From assembly GCF_000378985.1 (NCBI RefSeq), contig NZ_KB905370.1:1907830-1971829 (forward strand): 64,000 nt of DNA. The letters are read 5' to 3'. The position numbers were made by a program, and so were the translations under genes. Of the stretch, positions 53,184 to 62,212 are shown piece by piece. This stretch comes from Ensifer sp. BR816 (GTDB taxonomy: Bacteria > Pseudomonadota > Alphaproteobacteria > Rhizobiales > Rhizobiaceae). The stretch's first letter is position 1, and each line of letters opens with the position of its first letter. Under the pieces are notes generated by a model, which was given only the letters and a program-made list of their open reading frames with translations, did not search any database and was not told the origin of the DNA.

Positions 53184-53944
53184 ACACGATCGCGCCCTCG
53201 AAGAATACGCCAATGATTGAGCTGAAAGGCGTCTGCAAGAGCTACGGCCTTTACGAGGTTCTTAAAGGAATCGATGCCGAAGTGGCTCGCGGCGAGGTCG
53301 TCGTCATCTGCGGCCCGTCCGGCTCCGGCAAGTCGACATTGATCCGGACCGTCAACCGGCTCGAGGAGATCGGCAGCGGCTCGATAAGTTGCGACGGCAA
53401 CAACATCCATCGGCCGATGCCTGCCCAGGAACTCAACCGGTTGCGCAGCCGCATAGGTTTCGTTTTCCAGAGCTTCAACCTGTTTCCGCATCTGTCGGCG
53501 ATCGACAACATTGCAATGTCACCGATCCGAGTAAAGGGCGTTTCGCGCGACGCCGCCTATGCCAAGGCCACTCAGCTCCTCGAACGCGTCGGTCTCACCG
53601 ACAAGGCCAATGCCTATCCCGGCCAACTCTCGGGCGGCCAGCAGCAACGCGTCGCGATCGCGCGCGCCTTGGCGATGGAGCCGCCGGTTATGCTGTTCGA
53701 CGAGCCGACGAGCGCGCTGGATCCGGAAATGGTCGGCGAGGTCCTCTCGGTCATGAAAGGCCTGGCGGCGGACGGCATGACGATGATGTGCGTCACCCAC
53801 GAGATGGGGTTTGCGCGTGATGTCGCGGATCGCGTCTGGTTCATAGATCAGGGACAGATCGTCGAATCCGCCCCGCCTGAAGAATTCTTCTCTCGCCCAC
53901 AGACCACGCGAGCGCAGCGCTTCCTGAGCGAATTGCGGCACTGA
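53180..53944 (+). CDS. Polar amino-acid ABC transporter ATPase (GlnQ/HisP type)
   Basis: A 254-aa ATPase. Walker [11 protein letters not shown]-loop [17 protein letters not shown], signature [15 protein letters not shown], Walker [18 protein letters not shown] and H-loop [16 protein letters not shown] are all present and typical of polar amino-acid transporters. It overlaps the permease gene by four bases and is followed by the binding-protein gene after 33 bases. Confidence 0.95.
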   Translation: MNTIAPSKNTPMIELKGVCKSYGLYEVLKGIDAEVARGEVVVICGPSGSGKSTLIRTVNRLEEIGSGSISCDGNNIHRPMPAQELNRLRSRIGFVFQSFNLFPHLSAIDNIAMSPIRVKGVSRDAAYAKATQLLERVGLTDKANAYPGQLSGGQQQRVAIARALAMEPPVMLFDEPTSALDPEMVGEVLSVMKGLAADGMTMMCVTHEMGFARDVADRVWFIDQGQIVESAPPEEFFSRPQTTRAQRFLSELRH

Positions 53945-53977
53945 CCAAAAAAACCAACCCCAGAGGAGACTCAAGCA

Positions 53978-54814
53978 ATGAAATTGAAGTCATGGACCAT
54001 AGGCGCCGCGCTCGCTGTGACCGCGATTGCCGGTCCGGCAAAGGCCGACAAGCTTGCCGACATCACGGCGGCCAAGGCGATCCGCTGCGGCACCTTCGCC
54101 GACGTGCCGCCCTTCGCGGCCCCGGACCCGAAAACGCGCGAGATGGCCGGTTTCGACGTCGATCTCTGCAACGCGATTGCCCGCGAACTCGGCGTCAAGG
54201 CTGAGATCAAGCCGCTCTCGGTCGAAGCGCGTGTTCCCGAAGTGAAACTCGGACATGTCGATATCGCGGTGGCCAACCTTGCCTATACGCTCAGCCGCGC
54301 CGAACAGATCCAGTTCAGCCATCCCTATTATCTCGCCAAGGAAATGCTGATCGTGAAGGCCGACGACCCGGGCCAGAAGAAGGCGGATTTCGCCGGTGTC
54401 CGCCTCGCCTCGACGAAGGGCTCGACCTCGGAACTCGCCATCCGCAAGAACGAGTCAAAGCCGCTGACCTTCCAGGATACCGGTTCGGCGTATCTGGCCG
54501 TCCAGCAGGGCAAGGCCCGTGGCCTGGTCGCCAACACGATGACGACGACGAAAATCGTCAACGAGTCGAAGACCAAGGGTGCCGCGATGCGGATGATCGA
54601 AGAGCCCATGCTCTTCCAGCCGATCGGCATTGGGATGAAGAAGGACGAGCCGGCCTTGACCGCGAAGATCAACGAAATCCTGGTCTCGCTCGATAAGTCC
54701 GGCGAGATCAACAAGATCTGGGACAAGTGGCTCGGACCGAGCACCGAGTACAAGATGACCCGCACCGACAAGGTCGTCCCGATCACCGAACTGAAGTTCG
54801 AGCCGATCCCGTAA
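53978..54814 (+). CDS. Polar amino-acid ABC transporter substrate-binding protein
   Basis: A 278-aa periplasmic protein. The GAGGAG before the ATG is strong. A signal peptide (SWTIGAALAVTAIAGPAKA, cut near residue 22-23) is followed by the family-3 fold: GTFADVPPFAAPDPKTREMAGFDVDLCNAIARELGV, IAVANLAYTLSRAEQIQFSHPYY and an end with NKIWDKWLG. The ligand is probably an amino acid or a derivative. It delivers the ligand to the permeases upstream. A stable stem-loop follows. Confidence 0.95.
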   Translation: MKLKSWTIGAALAVTAIAGPAKADKLADITAAKAIRCGTFADVPPFAAPDPKTREMAGFDVDLCNAIARELGVKAEIKPLSVEARVPEVKLGHVDIAVANLAYTLSRAEQIQFSHPYYLAKEMLIVKADDPGQKKADFAGVRLASTKGSTSELAIRKNESKPLTFQDTGSAYLAVQQGKARGLVANTMTTTKIVNESKTKGAAMRMIEEPMLFQPIGIGMKKDEPALTAKINEILVSLDKSGEINKIWDKWLGPSTEYKMTRTDKVVPITELKFEPIP

Positions 54815-54843
54815 TCCCTGAGTGCCATGATTTTCGCTTCCCC

Positions 54844-54869
54844 GGTGCGGCATGCGCTCATGCCGCACC
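54844..54869 (+). promoter_or_regulatory. Stem-loop between the binding-protein and RraA-like genes
   Basis: A perfect 11-bp stem, GGTGCGGCATG (54844-54854) / CATGCCGCACC (54859-54869), with the loop CGCT. No T-run follows. It is 30 bases after the binding-protein stop, where such hairpins stabilise the upstream message. Confidence 0.65.
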
Positions 54870-54929
54870 ACGGGACGGTCGTGCCTGCGGGGAGCCCCGC
54901 AGCGTTCATCAAATGAAGGAACGTCAAAA

Positions 54930-55604
54930 ATGATCAAACTGAAGCAAAGGTTCGAGCGCCCGAGCAAGGACGAGATCGAGGCCATCGCCAGGTTTTCGCC
55001 GGCTACCCTTCATGAGGCGCAGGGCCGCAGGGGCGCGCTGTCTTCCCGACTGAAGCCGATCGACTATCGCATGAAGCTCTGCGGCCCGGCCTTCACGGTC
55101 AAATGCGCGCCGCGCGACAACATCATGCTTCAGGTCGCGATCAACTACGCTCAACCCGGCGACATCATCGTTGTTTCCGCCGGCGAATACGAGGAAGCCG
55201 GGTCGTTCGGCGATGTACTCGCCAATGCCTGCCTGGCAAAAGGCATCGGCGGCCTTGTGACCGACACGGGCGTTCGCGACACGTTGCAATTGCGCGAACT
55301 CGGCTTTCCGGTCTTTTCGCTGAGCGTCTGCATCAAGGGCACCGTCAAGGAAACGCTCGGCGCCACGAACGAGCCGATCCTGATCGGCGACGAAATCGTG
55401 CACCCGGGCGATATCATCGCCGGCGACGCGGATGGCCTGGTCGTCGTTCGGCGGTCGGAGGCGCGCGACGTGGCGAAGCTGGCGCAAGCCCGAGAGGACG
55501 CCGAGGCCGACTACATCGCCGCATACAAGGCCGGCAAGTCGGTCATTGAAGTCAGCAAACTGGAAGCCGTGCTGAAAGCAAAGGGTCTCGTCCTCGAAGA
55601 CTGA
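54930..55604 (+). CDS. RraA-like / 4-hydroxy-4-methyl-2-oxoglutarate aldolase family protein
   Basis: From the ATG at 54930 (AAGGA upstream) it is 224 aa. The fold is that of RraA and HMG aldolase: LHEAQGRRGALSSRLKPI, CGPAFTVKCAPRDNIM, GDIIVVSAGEYEEAGSFGDVLANACLAKGIGGLVTDTGVRD and VHPGDIIAGDADGLVVVR. The GxDxxR-type (here TGVRD) region with Arg and Asp is that of the divalent-metal aldolases, which cleave oxo-acids to pyruvate. In the context of a transporter operon, an aldolase or decarboxylase is more likely than the RNase E inhibitor. Confidence 0.9.
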   Translation: MIKLKQRFERPSKDEIEAIARFSPATLHEAQGRRGALSSRLKPIDYRMKLCGPAFTVKCAPRDNIMLQVAINYAQPGDIIVVSAGEYEEAGSFGDVLANACLAKGIGGLVTDTGVRDTLQLRELGFPVFSLSVCIKGTVKETLGATNEPILIGDEIVHPGDIIAGDADGLVVVRRSEARDVAKLAQAREDAEADYIAAYKAGKSVIEVSKLEAVLKAKGLVLED

Positions 55605-55775
55605 CGGCAGTCTCGCTGATGTCGGCGCTCGCAAAGAGAGCAGGTTGGCAGCCGCGCTGGCATCGATCAGAATGACGGCCAGCTGGTGGCGGAACACGTC
55701 CAATCGGTCACAGGTAACCGCGGAGACCGCCGCTCGCGGGCGATCACTGCGGTTTCGCTGCAAGCTTTCATCAGA

Positions 55776-56567
55776 TCAGTGGCCCAGGATCTGACCCAGG
55801 AAGGCACGGGTCCGCTCAGACTGCGGCGCGCTGAAGAAAGCCTTGGGTCCATTCTCCTCAACGATCTGGCCCTGGTCCATGAAGATCACCCGGTCCGCCA
55901 CCGCCTGGGCGAAGCCCATCTCATGGGTGACGCAGAGCATGGTCATGCCCTCCTCGGCGAGCGCGATCATTGTGTCGAGCACTTCCTTGATCATCTCCGG
56001 ATCAAGCGCCGAGGTAGGCTCGTCGAACAGCATGACGCGCGGCTTCATGCAGAGCGCGCGTGCGATCGCGACGCGCTGCTGCTGTCCGCCCGAAAGCTGG
56101 CCCGGATATTTGTGCGCCTGATCGGGAATCCGTACTTTTTCCAGGAAGTGCATGGCGAGATCCCTGGCCTGCTTTTCCGGGACTTTGCGCACCCAGACCG
56201 GCGCAAGCATGCAGTTTTGCAGGATCGTCAGATGCGGAAAAAGGTTGAAGTGCTGGAACACCATGCCCACTTCGCGACGAACTTCCTCGATCTTCTTGAG
56301 ATCGCTGGTGAGTTCGATCCCGTCGACGACGATCGTGCCGGATTGATGCTCCTCAAGTCGGTTGATGCAGCGGATCATCGTCGACTTTCCGGAACCCGAC
56401 GGTCCGCAGATGACGATGCGTTCCCCAAGCCTGACGGTAAGATTGATGTCGCGAAGGACGTGGAAATCGCCATACCATTTGTTCATGCCGGCGATCTCGA
56501 CGGCGAAACCGGCGACTGCGAGCCGGTCTTTGTGCGCGGATACTCGTTGCGTCATTGTGTTGTTCAT
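55776..56567 (-). CDS. aapP: General L-amino-acid ABC transporter ATPase (AapP-like)
   Basis: The ATG at 56567 has GGGAGG at good spacing and overlaps the permease stop (ATGA), giving 263 aa; the frame open to 56699 overlaps the permease gene. Walker [11 protein letters not shown]-loop [15 protein letters not shown], signature [15 protein letters not shown], Walker [15 protein letters not shown] and H-loop [10 protein letters not shown] are intact. The order J-Q-M-P over 55.8-60.3 kb is that of the rhizobial general amino-acid permease. This copy may be a paralogue dedicated to the PatB/RidA pathway encoded upstream. Confidence 0.92.
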   Translation of the reverse strand: MNNTMTQRVSAHKDRLAVAGFAVEIAGMNKWYGDFHVLRDINLTVRLGERIVICGPSGSGKSTMIRCINRLEEHQSGTIVVDGIELTSDLKKIEEVRREVGMVFQHFNLFPHLTILQNCMLAPVWVRKVPEKQARDLAMHFLEKVRIPDQAHKYPGQLSGGQQQRVAIARALCMKPRVMLFDEPTSALDPEMIKEVLDTMIALAEEGMTMLCVTHEMGFAQAVADRVIFMDQGQIVEENGPKAFFSAPQSERTRAFLGQILGH

Positions 56568-57868
56568 GCGCATTCCTCCCAACGATGATCCGTCCTCAGA
56601 CGCTGCTCGAGATATTGCGAGTAGCGCGACATGCCGAAGCAGAAGACGAAGAACACGGCGCCGATGAAGATGAAGAGTTCCCAATAGATGCCCTGCCAAT
56701 TGGTATTGGCGCGGATGGCGGCGGCGAGCGCGATCGGATCCAGGAGCCCGATGAACATGACGAGCGTCGTGTCCTTGAAGAGCCCGATGAAAGAGTTGAC
56801 GATGCCGGGGATCGAAATCTTCAGCGCCTGCGGCAGGATCACCAGTCGCTGCGCCTTCCAGTAATCAAGCCCAAGGGCCCCGGCGGCTTCATACTGGCCA
56901 CGGGGCAGGGCGGCGAGACCGCCGCGGATCACCTCGGCCATATAGGCGCTGGCAAAGAGAGTGACCATGATCACGACGCGCAGGATAAGGTCGAAACTCG
57001 TCCCCGGCGGCAGGAAATAGTTAAGCAGCAACGAGGCGGTGAACAGAAGCGTGATCAGCGGCACGCCGCGAATGAATTCGATGAAAGTGACGCTGAGCAT
57101 GCGGATGAGCGGCAGGCCGGAGCGGCGTCCGAGAGCCAGCAGGATGCCGAGCGGCAGCGACAGTGCGATACCAGACACGCCGATGACGATGGAGAGCAGA
57201 AAGCCGCCGAGCTCGCGTGACGTCACCGGGACAAGCAAGATGGGGGCGGTATCAGTGGCGATTTCTACCAGAGCCGGCGTGGCGTAGAGCCACCAAAGCG
57301 CCGCGCCGACAATGGCAGCGGTAGCGGCAAGACCGACACCCGATCGTACCGCGATCGAGAACAGGCCGGTGGCAACGGCAAATCCAAGATAGATCGACAC
57401 CGGCAGCCACAGGCTACCGCCCCAGATCAGCCAGAACGCAAGACCCGGATAGACCGCGCTGAACCAGAGTGCCCGTTGCGGCAGGCCGCGGAACAGGATT
57501 GGTGCCAACGCCGCGAACAGGAGGACGAAGGCAAGCATGGGGCGCCAATAGAGCGCCGTGGGATAGAAGCCGAAGAGAAGCTGGGTCCAGCGGTCCCGAA
57601 TGACGCCCCAGCAGGCGCCGGGCGCACCGTCGAGGATCTGGCGACATTCGGAGAGAGAGCCGGCATGCCAGACGGAATTGCCGAGCCAGGGCGCGATCGC
57701 CATCACCCCCCAGGCGATCGCCATCACCGAGGCGACCGTCAGCAACGAACTGACCCAGCCGTTGAAGAGGTTCTTGCGCACCCAGTCCATGACGCCACCC
57801 TGGCCAGGCGGGCGAGGCGACGGTGCGACGATGTCCTGACGAACCCAGGAGATGTTGTGCATATTCAT
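56564..57868 (-). CDS. aapM: General L-amino-acid ABC transporter permease (AapM-like)
   Basis: A 434-aa permease with the ATG at 57868, preceded by AGGAG that sits in the end of the Q-like gene. The N-terminal third carries extra helices, typical of AapM and not of GlnP. The binding-protein-dependent permease domain starts near residue 220, and the ATPase-contact loop is [24 protein letters not shown]. The C-terminus ends in a cytoplasmic [16 protein letters not shown]. It overlaps the ATPase gene by four bases. Confidence 0.92.
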   Translation of the reverse strand: MNMHNISWVRQDIVAPSPRPPGQGGVMDWVRKNLFNGWVSSLLTVASVMAIAWGVMAIAPWLGNSVWHAGSLSECRQILDGAPGACWGVIRDRWTQLLFGFYPTALYWRPMLAFVLLFAALAPILFRGLPQRALWFSAVYPGLAFWLIWGGSLWLPVSIYLGFAVATGLFSIAVRSGVGLAATAAIVGAALWWLYATPALVEIATDTAPILLVPVTSRELGGFLLSIVIGVSGIALSLPLGILLALGRRSGLPLIRMLSVTFIEFIRGVPLITLLFTASLLLNYFLPPGTSFDLILRVVIMVTLFASAYMAEVIRGGLAALPRGQYEAAGALGLDYWKAQRLVILPQALKISIPGIVNSFIGLFKDTTLVMFIGLLDPIALAAAIRANTNWQGIYWELFIFIGAVFFVFCFGMSRYSQYLEQRLRTDHRWEECA

Positions 57869-57869
57869 C

Positions 57870-59120
57870 TCAGCGCTCCTTCAGCCGGGCCCGGCCATTG
57901 TAGACGTTCATGACGCCGGAGATCGCAAGGCTGATCGACACATAGATCAGCATCATCAGCAGCATGCCCTCGAGTTCACGCCCGGTCTGGTTGATGGTGA
58001 TGCCGCCGAGTGTCGAGCGCAGGTCCATGTAGCCGACGGCCAAGCCCAGCGAGGTGTTCTTGGTGATGTTGAGAAACTGCGAGATCATTGGCGGGATGAT
58101 GATCCTGAGCGCCTGCGGCAGGATCACCAGGCGCATGGTGCGTGCCGGCGTGAGCCCAAGGGCGTGAGCGGCCTCCGATTGGCCGCGGGAAATCGCCAGG
58201 ATGCCCGAGCGAACGATCTCGGCGATGAATGCGCCGGTGTAGACACTCAGCCCGATCCAGAGCGCAATGAACGCGTTTCGCAACTGCAGCCCGCCTGTGA
58301 AGTTCAGGCCTTTAAGGGCGGGATAGTCGAAATGAAACCCGAGTGCGTAGAGCAGGCCGAAGAGCAGCAGCACGAAGATGCAGAGGCTCTTCCACCAGGT
58401 GGAGGGACGCTCGCCCGAGACGCTCTGGACCCGCTCGGCGTGCCTTAGCACAGTCCGATGGGCCAGAAACGCGAGCACGAGCAGCGCGCAGATAGCGACG
58501 TAGTTCACATCGAGCGACCCGAGTGCAGCCGGCAATTGTCCCAGGCTGCGGGCGAAGTCGGGCACCGGCAAATAGATGCCACGGTTGGTCACGGCGATAC
58601 TGTCAAAGAACAGCATCGACGCCTGCGGATGTTCTCCACGGAAGGCGCTTGGCGCCGGCATGGATTCGGACATGGCCGCGACGACGATGATCCAGAGCAG
58701 CGCCGGAATGTTGCGAAAGCTCTCGACATAAACCGTCATCAGTCGGGCGACGATCCAGTTGTTCGAAAGCCTCAGCACGCCGGCGAACACCCCGAGGATG
58801 GTGGCGGTCACGCAGGCCATCGCGGCGACGATCAACGTGTTGAGAAGGCCCACCAAAGCCGCTCGGGCATGGGTGCTGGCGCTTGAATAATCGATGGAAT
58901 GCGGCGCGATGTCGTAACCGGCCGTGCTCCACAAAAAGCCGAACGAGAAATCCTTGCCGAGGGCTGCCAGATTGCGGACGGTGTTGTCGATCAGCCAACC
59001 GGCGGCGAGCACGAGGATGCAAAATGCGATGACCTGGATGGTCCGGGCGCGGTAGCGCGCATCGTTGAAGAGCATGTTCAGGTGAAAGGCTTGGCGCTGG
59101 GCGCCGCTGGTTATGGCCAT
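57870..59120 (-). CDS. aapQ: General L-amino-acid ABC transporter permease (AapQ-like)
   Basis: A 416-aa permease starting at the ATG at 59120 with GGGGGAT upstream. LFNDARYRARTIQVIAFCILVL near the N-terminus and SAGYDIAPHSIDYSS-like loop (here STAGYDIAPHSIDYSS) are characteristic of AapQ. The contact loop is [24 protein letters not shown]. It forms the channel with the M-like protein, whose gene starts one base after its stop. Between J-like and Q-like genes there is a strong hairpin. Confidence 0.92.
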   Translation of the reverse strand: MAITSGAQRQAFHLNMLFNDARYRARTIQVIAFCILVLAAGWLIDNTVRNLAALGKDFSFGFLWSTAGYDIAPHSIDYSSASTHARAALVGLLNTLIVAAMACVTATILGVFAGVLRLSNNWIVARLMTVYVESFRNIPALLWIIVVAAMSESMPAPSAFRGEHPQASMLFFDSIAVTNRGIYLPVPDFARSLGQLPAALGSLDVNYVAICALLVLAFLAHRTVLRHAERVQSVSGERPSTWWKSLCIFVLLLFGLLYALGFHFDYPALKGLNFTGGLQLRNAFIALWIGLSVYTGAFIAEIVRSGILAISRGQSEAAHALGLTPARTMRLVILPQALRIIIPPMISQFLNITKNTSLGLAVGYMDLRSTLGGITINQTGRELEGMLLMMLIYVSISLAISGVMNVYNGRARLKER

Positions 59121-59210
59121 GCGAAATCCCCCTTAGGGTTCGCTGCGCATGCATCGAAAACGGGTTCGAATGCGACAGGGCAGAACGAAAAGCAGAAGAG
59201 CGAAAGCAAA

Positions 59211-59234
59211 GGGCGCGGGAATGATCCCGCGCCC
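59211..59234 (-). promoter_or_regulatory. Stem-loop between the aapJ-like and aapQ-like genes
   Basis: A perfect 10-bp stem, GGGCGCGGGA (59211-59220) / TCCCGCGCCC (59225-59234), loop of four. On the coding (minus) strand it follows the binding-protein stop by nine bases and is followed by TTTGCTTTCG. It may act as a partial terminator or mRNA-stabilising element. Confidence 0.7.
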
Positions 59235-59243
59235 GATGGTCTC

Positions 59244-60260
59244 TCAGCGAAGCGGCAGACCGTACATCAGGCCGCCCTTCGTCCAGAGCGAATTGAGGCC
59301 GCGCTCGAGTGCGATCGGCGTCTTTTCGCCGAGGTTGCGGTCGAATATCTCACCATAGTTGCCGACGGCGGAAACGGCGCGCTTGGCCCATTCGTTATCG
59401 AGGCCCAGCATTTCGCCGAGTTTGTCGTCCTTGCCGAGCAGTCGGCCAATGTCCGGATTGTCGGCTTCGGCCGCGTCCTTATCGGCATTTTCGGCCGTGA
59501 CGCCGAGTTCCTCGGCGGATATCAGCGCGTTGAGCGTCCAGCGGGCGATATCGGCCCACTGATCGTCGCCCTGACGCACCAGCGGACCAAGCGGCTCCTT
59601 GGAGATGATCTCGGGAAGAATGATGTAGTCTTGCGGGTTCTTGAAGCTCGAGCGCGTCGAGGCCAGATCCGATCCATCCGACGAGATGACGTCGCAAGCG
59701 CCGGCGAGAAACTTCTGCTGCACATCAGCATTGTTTTCGACCGGGACCGGCTCGTACTTGATGTTGATCCTGCGGAAATATTCCGCGAGATTTAGTTCGG
59801 TGGTGGTGCCGGTCTGGATACAGACCGTGGCGCCGTCCAGGTCCTTGGCACTGCTGATGCCGAGCGACTTCGGCACCATGAAAGCCTGACCGTCATAATA
59901 GTTTACGCCGGCGAACGAGAACTTGAGGTCGACGTCGCGGGAGAAGGTCCATGTCGTGGTGCGGGCGAGGATGTCCACTTCGCCGGAGGCCAATGCCGTA
60001 AAGCGTGTCTGGCCAGTCGTCGGAACGAAGGTGACCGCGTTCGGGTCCTTCAGCACGGCTGCGGCGATCGCCCGGCAATAATCGACGTCCATTCCGTGCC
60101 AGACGCCGTTGGCATCCGGAGCCGAGAAGCCTGCCTGGCCGCCGGTCACGCCGCAGTTGAGCTTGCCGCGCGTCTGGACGTCGGCCAGTGTGCCGGCTGA
60201 AGCCAGACCCGCGCTCAGCGTCGCCGCTGTCACCGTGGCAATTGCTATCATCGTTTTCAT
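59244..60260 (-). CDS. aapJ: General L-amino-acid ABC transporter binding protein (AapJ-like)
   Basis: The ATG at 60260 has GGGAGA seven bases upstream, giving 338 aa; the frame is open further upstream without similarity. The signal peptide (MIAIATVTAATLSAGLASA) is followed by TLADVQTRGKLNCGVTGGQAGFSAPDANGVWHGMDVDYCRAIAAAV, which is characteristic of AapJ/BztA. NLGEKTPIALERGLNSLWTKGGLMYGLP at the end confirms it. It binds amino acids of broad range in the family. It is the first of the four transporter genes. Confidence 0.94.
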   Translation of the reverse strand: MKTMIAIATVTAATLSAGLASAGTLADVQTRGKLNCGVTGGQAGFSAPDANGVWHGMDVDYCRAIAAAVLKDPNAVTFVPTTGQTRFTALASGEVDILARTTTWTFSRDVDLKFSFAGVNYYDGQAFMVPKSLGISSAKDLDGATVCIQTGTTTELNLAEYFRRINIKYEPVPVENNADVQQKFLAGACDVISSDGSDLASTRSSFKNPQDYIILPEIISKEPLGPLVRQGDDQWADIARWTLNALISAEELGVTAENADKDAAEADNPDIGRLLGKDDKLGEMLGLDNEWAKRAVSAVGNYGEIFDRNLGEKTPIALERGLNSLWTKGGLMYGLPLR

Positions 60261-60373
60261 GGTCTTTCTCCCGTTTGATGATCCGTTGGCGGTGGCTGTT
60301 GCCGCTTTTTCCGCGTCCGGATCGGTTGCGTTCCCGAAGCGTCTTTGCCGGTCAGGACCGGCAAAGATCGGTG

Positions 60374-60841
60374 TCATGAGGCGGTCTGGATAATGGCTTC
60401 GATCTCGACCGGCGCGTTCAAGGGCAGCGCCGCCACGCCGACAGCGGAGCGCGCATGCTTGCCCTTGTCACCGAGGACGGCGACGAGAAGATCCGAAGCG
60501 CCATTGGCGACGAGATGCTGCTCCGTGAAACCCGGCGCAGACGCCACGAACACGGTGATCTTGGCGATCGCACCGATCTTATCGAGGCTGCCGAGATGCG
60601 CCTCGACCTGCGCCAGAATGTTCAAGGCGCATTGGCGGGCGGCGAGCATGCCCTGGGCAACATCTAGATCACGGCCGAGCAGACCGGTGGCGACCAGTTT
60701 GCCGTCGGCAAGCGGCAGCTGTCCGGAGGTCAGGACAAGATTTCCGCTTGCCGCGACCGGAAGATAATTGGCGACGGACTTCGCAGCTGCGGGCAGGACG
60801 AGGCTCAGTTCGGCGAGCCGCTGGGGGACGCTTTGCGACAT
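60374..60841 (-). CDS. RidA-family protein (YjgF/YER057c)
   Basis: From the ATG at 60841 the product is 155 aa; the frame reaches further upstream only by overlapping the lyase gene. It belongs to the longer YjgH/RidA subgroup: RLAELSLVLPAAAKSVANYLPVAASGNLVLTSGQLPLADGK, QCALNILAQVEAHLGSLDKI, KITVFVASAPGFTEQHLVANGASDLL and HARSAVGVAALPLNAPVEIEAI. The family hydrolyses reactive enamines/imines produced by PLP enzymes. That fits the PatB-like lyase encoded 11 bases upstream, which would release such an intermediate. Confidence 0.93.
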   Translation of the reverse strand: MSQSVPQRLAELSLVLPAAAKSVANYLPVAASGNLVLTSGQLPLADGKLVATGLLGRDLDVAQGMLAARQCALNILAQVEAHLGSLDKIGAIAKITVFVASAPGFTEQHLVANGASDLLVAVLGDKGKHARSAVGVAALPLNAPVEIEAIIQTAS

Positions 60842-60852
60842 GGGAGCTCCGT

Positions 60853-62091
60853 TCAGATGGTGGAAACGGCGGCGGTGATGCGCCGGATGGCTTCGTCGAC
60901 GGTGGAACGCGGGCAGCCGAGATTGACGCGCATGAAGCCGTGACCCTCGATCCCGAATTTCTGGCCCTTGTCGAGCCAGACACGGCCTTTGGTCAGCATG
61001 AACCTGTTGAGCCGTTCGGCATCCATTCCGAGGTCGCGGCAATCCATCCACGCGAGGTAGAGGGAGTCGGTCGGCAGGACCTTCAGGCGCGGGTCCGCCT
61101 CGTTGATCGCCTTGGCGAAATGCGTGTGATTTGCCCTGAGGTAGCCCAGCATCTCCTCGAGCCACGGCTCGCCATGCGCATAAGCCGCTTCCGCGGCAAC
61201 CATGCCCAGTACGTTGACCAGTTCGAAGACGTTGCGCGCATACTGGCGATTCAGTTCGTCCCGGATCCGCTTGTTCGCAACGAAGACGTTTGCGCTCTGC
61301 AGGCCCGGCAGGTTGAAGGTCTTGCTGGGCGCGGTACAGGTGATGCTATTCTGGGCAAATTCTTCGCCGAGCGAGGCGAACGGGATATGCTTCTTTGCCG
61401 GGTTGAGGATCAGGTCCTCGTGAATTTCATCGGAGATGACCAGCACGCCGTTGCGGGCGCAGATTTCCCCCATCATCCTAAGTTCGTCTTCCGACCAGAC
61501 ATTGCCGGTCGGATTATGCGGATGGCTCAGGATGAAGATCTTGGTATTGGGGCGGATAGCCGCTTCGAAGGTCTTTGCGTTGAAACGATAGCCGTCGCCG
61601 GTGAACTCGAGCGGAGCGTAGGCCAGATGGCGTCCATTCAGCAGGACGTCGTTGTGGAAATGCGCATAGACCGGCGGCTGGATCAGGACGCTGTCGCCCG
61701 GCGCCGAAAATGCCTGTACCGCGGTTTTCAGTGTGGTGATGATGCCGGACGTCTGGAGGATCCACTCCTTCGGAACGTCCCAGCCGAAACGCCGCTGCTG
61801 CCATCCGACAACGACATTGAGATAAGATGCGGTCGCGCCGCCCGGATAGCCGAACACACCATGATCGACGGCCGCGTGAAGCGCATCGATGACGGCTTGC
61901 GGCGCCTTGAAGTCGGTGTCGGCTACCCACATCGGCAGGGGATCGGCGGCAGCTTCGTCCGGCGTCAGCAATTTGTCGGCGTAGGCCCACTTCATCGAGT
62001 TGCTGTTCTTGCGGTGGATGATCTCATCGAAAATCGATGACGTCCGGATCTGATCCGCGTCGGGATGTCTTGCAGTTGCCAGCTTCGTCAC
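60853..62091 (-). CDS. PatB/MalY-family PLP-dependent C-S lyase (cystathionine beta-lyase-like)
   Basis: A 412-aa fold-type I enzyme with a GTG start at 62091, preceded by AAGGA. Motifs: KNSNSMKWAYADKLL, LPMWVADTDFKAPQAVIDAL, FGYPGGATASYL, ILSHPHNPTGNVWSEDEL, VLVISDEIHEDLIL, and the PLP Lys in TAPSKTFNLPGLQSAN. The GHGFMRVNLGCPRSTVDEAI end has the substrate-binding Arg. It is most similar to PatB/MalY beta C-S lyases, which release pyruvate, ammonia and a thiol. Together with RidA and the Aap-like transporter it forms an amino-acid uptake and degradation module. Confidence 0.93.
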   Translation of the reverse strand: MTKLATARHPDADQIRTSSIFDEIIHRKNSNSMKWAYADKLLTPDEAAADPLPMWVADTDFKAPQAVIDALHAAVDHGVFGYPGGATASYLNVVVGWQQRRFGWDVPKEWILQTSGIITTLKTAVQAFSAPGDSVLIQPPVYAHFHNDVLLNGRHLAYAPLEFTGDGYRFNAKTFEAAIRPNTKIFILSHPHNPTGNVWSEDELRMMGEICARNGVLVISDEIHEDLILNPAKKHIPFASLGEEFAQNSITCTAPSKTFNLPGLQSANVFVANKRIRDELNRQYARNVFELVNVLGMVAAEAAYAHGEPWLEEMLGYLRANHTHFAKAINEADPRLKVLPTDSLYLAWMDCRDLGMDAERLNRFMLTKGRVWLDKGQKFGIEGHGFMRVNLGCPRSTVDEAIRRITAAVSTI

Positions 62092-62165
62092 AGCGGTTTC
62101 CTTTCGTCCGTCTTGGGCTGCCTTGGATGGCGCCAGGTTGACGAAGAGGTTAACCGCATTGCATT

Positions 62166-62198
62166 ATGAGCGGAAATGGTATGATTTCATCTGCTCAT
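62166..62198. promoter_or_regulatory. Nested inverted repeats between the lyase and LysR genes
   Basis: ATGAGC (62166-62171) pairs with GCTCAT (62193-62198), and inside it GAAAT (62173-62177) pairs with ATTTC (62184-62188). The region lies between divergent genes, 15-47 bases before the LysR start, and is typical of a LysR-type autoregulatory site. Confidence 0.5.
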
Positions 62199-62212
62199 GA
62201 ACGGACATCATA

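Noticed and set aside
60748..62040. 430-codon open frame on the plus strand opposite the lyase gene
   Set aside because: Shadow of the PatB/MalY-like gene and its RidA neighbour; no motif or ribosome-binding site.
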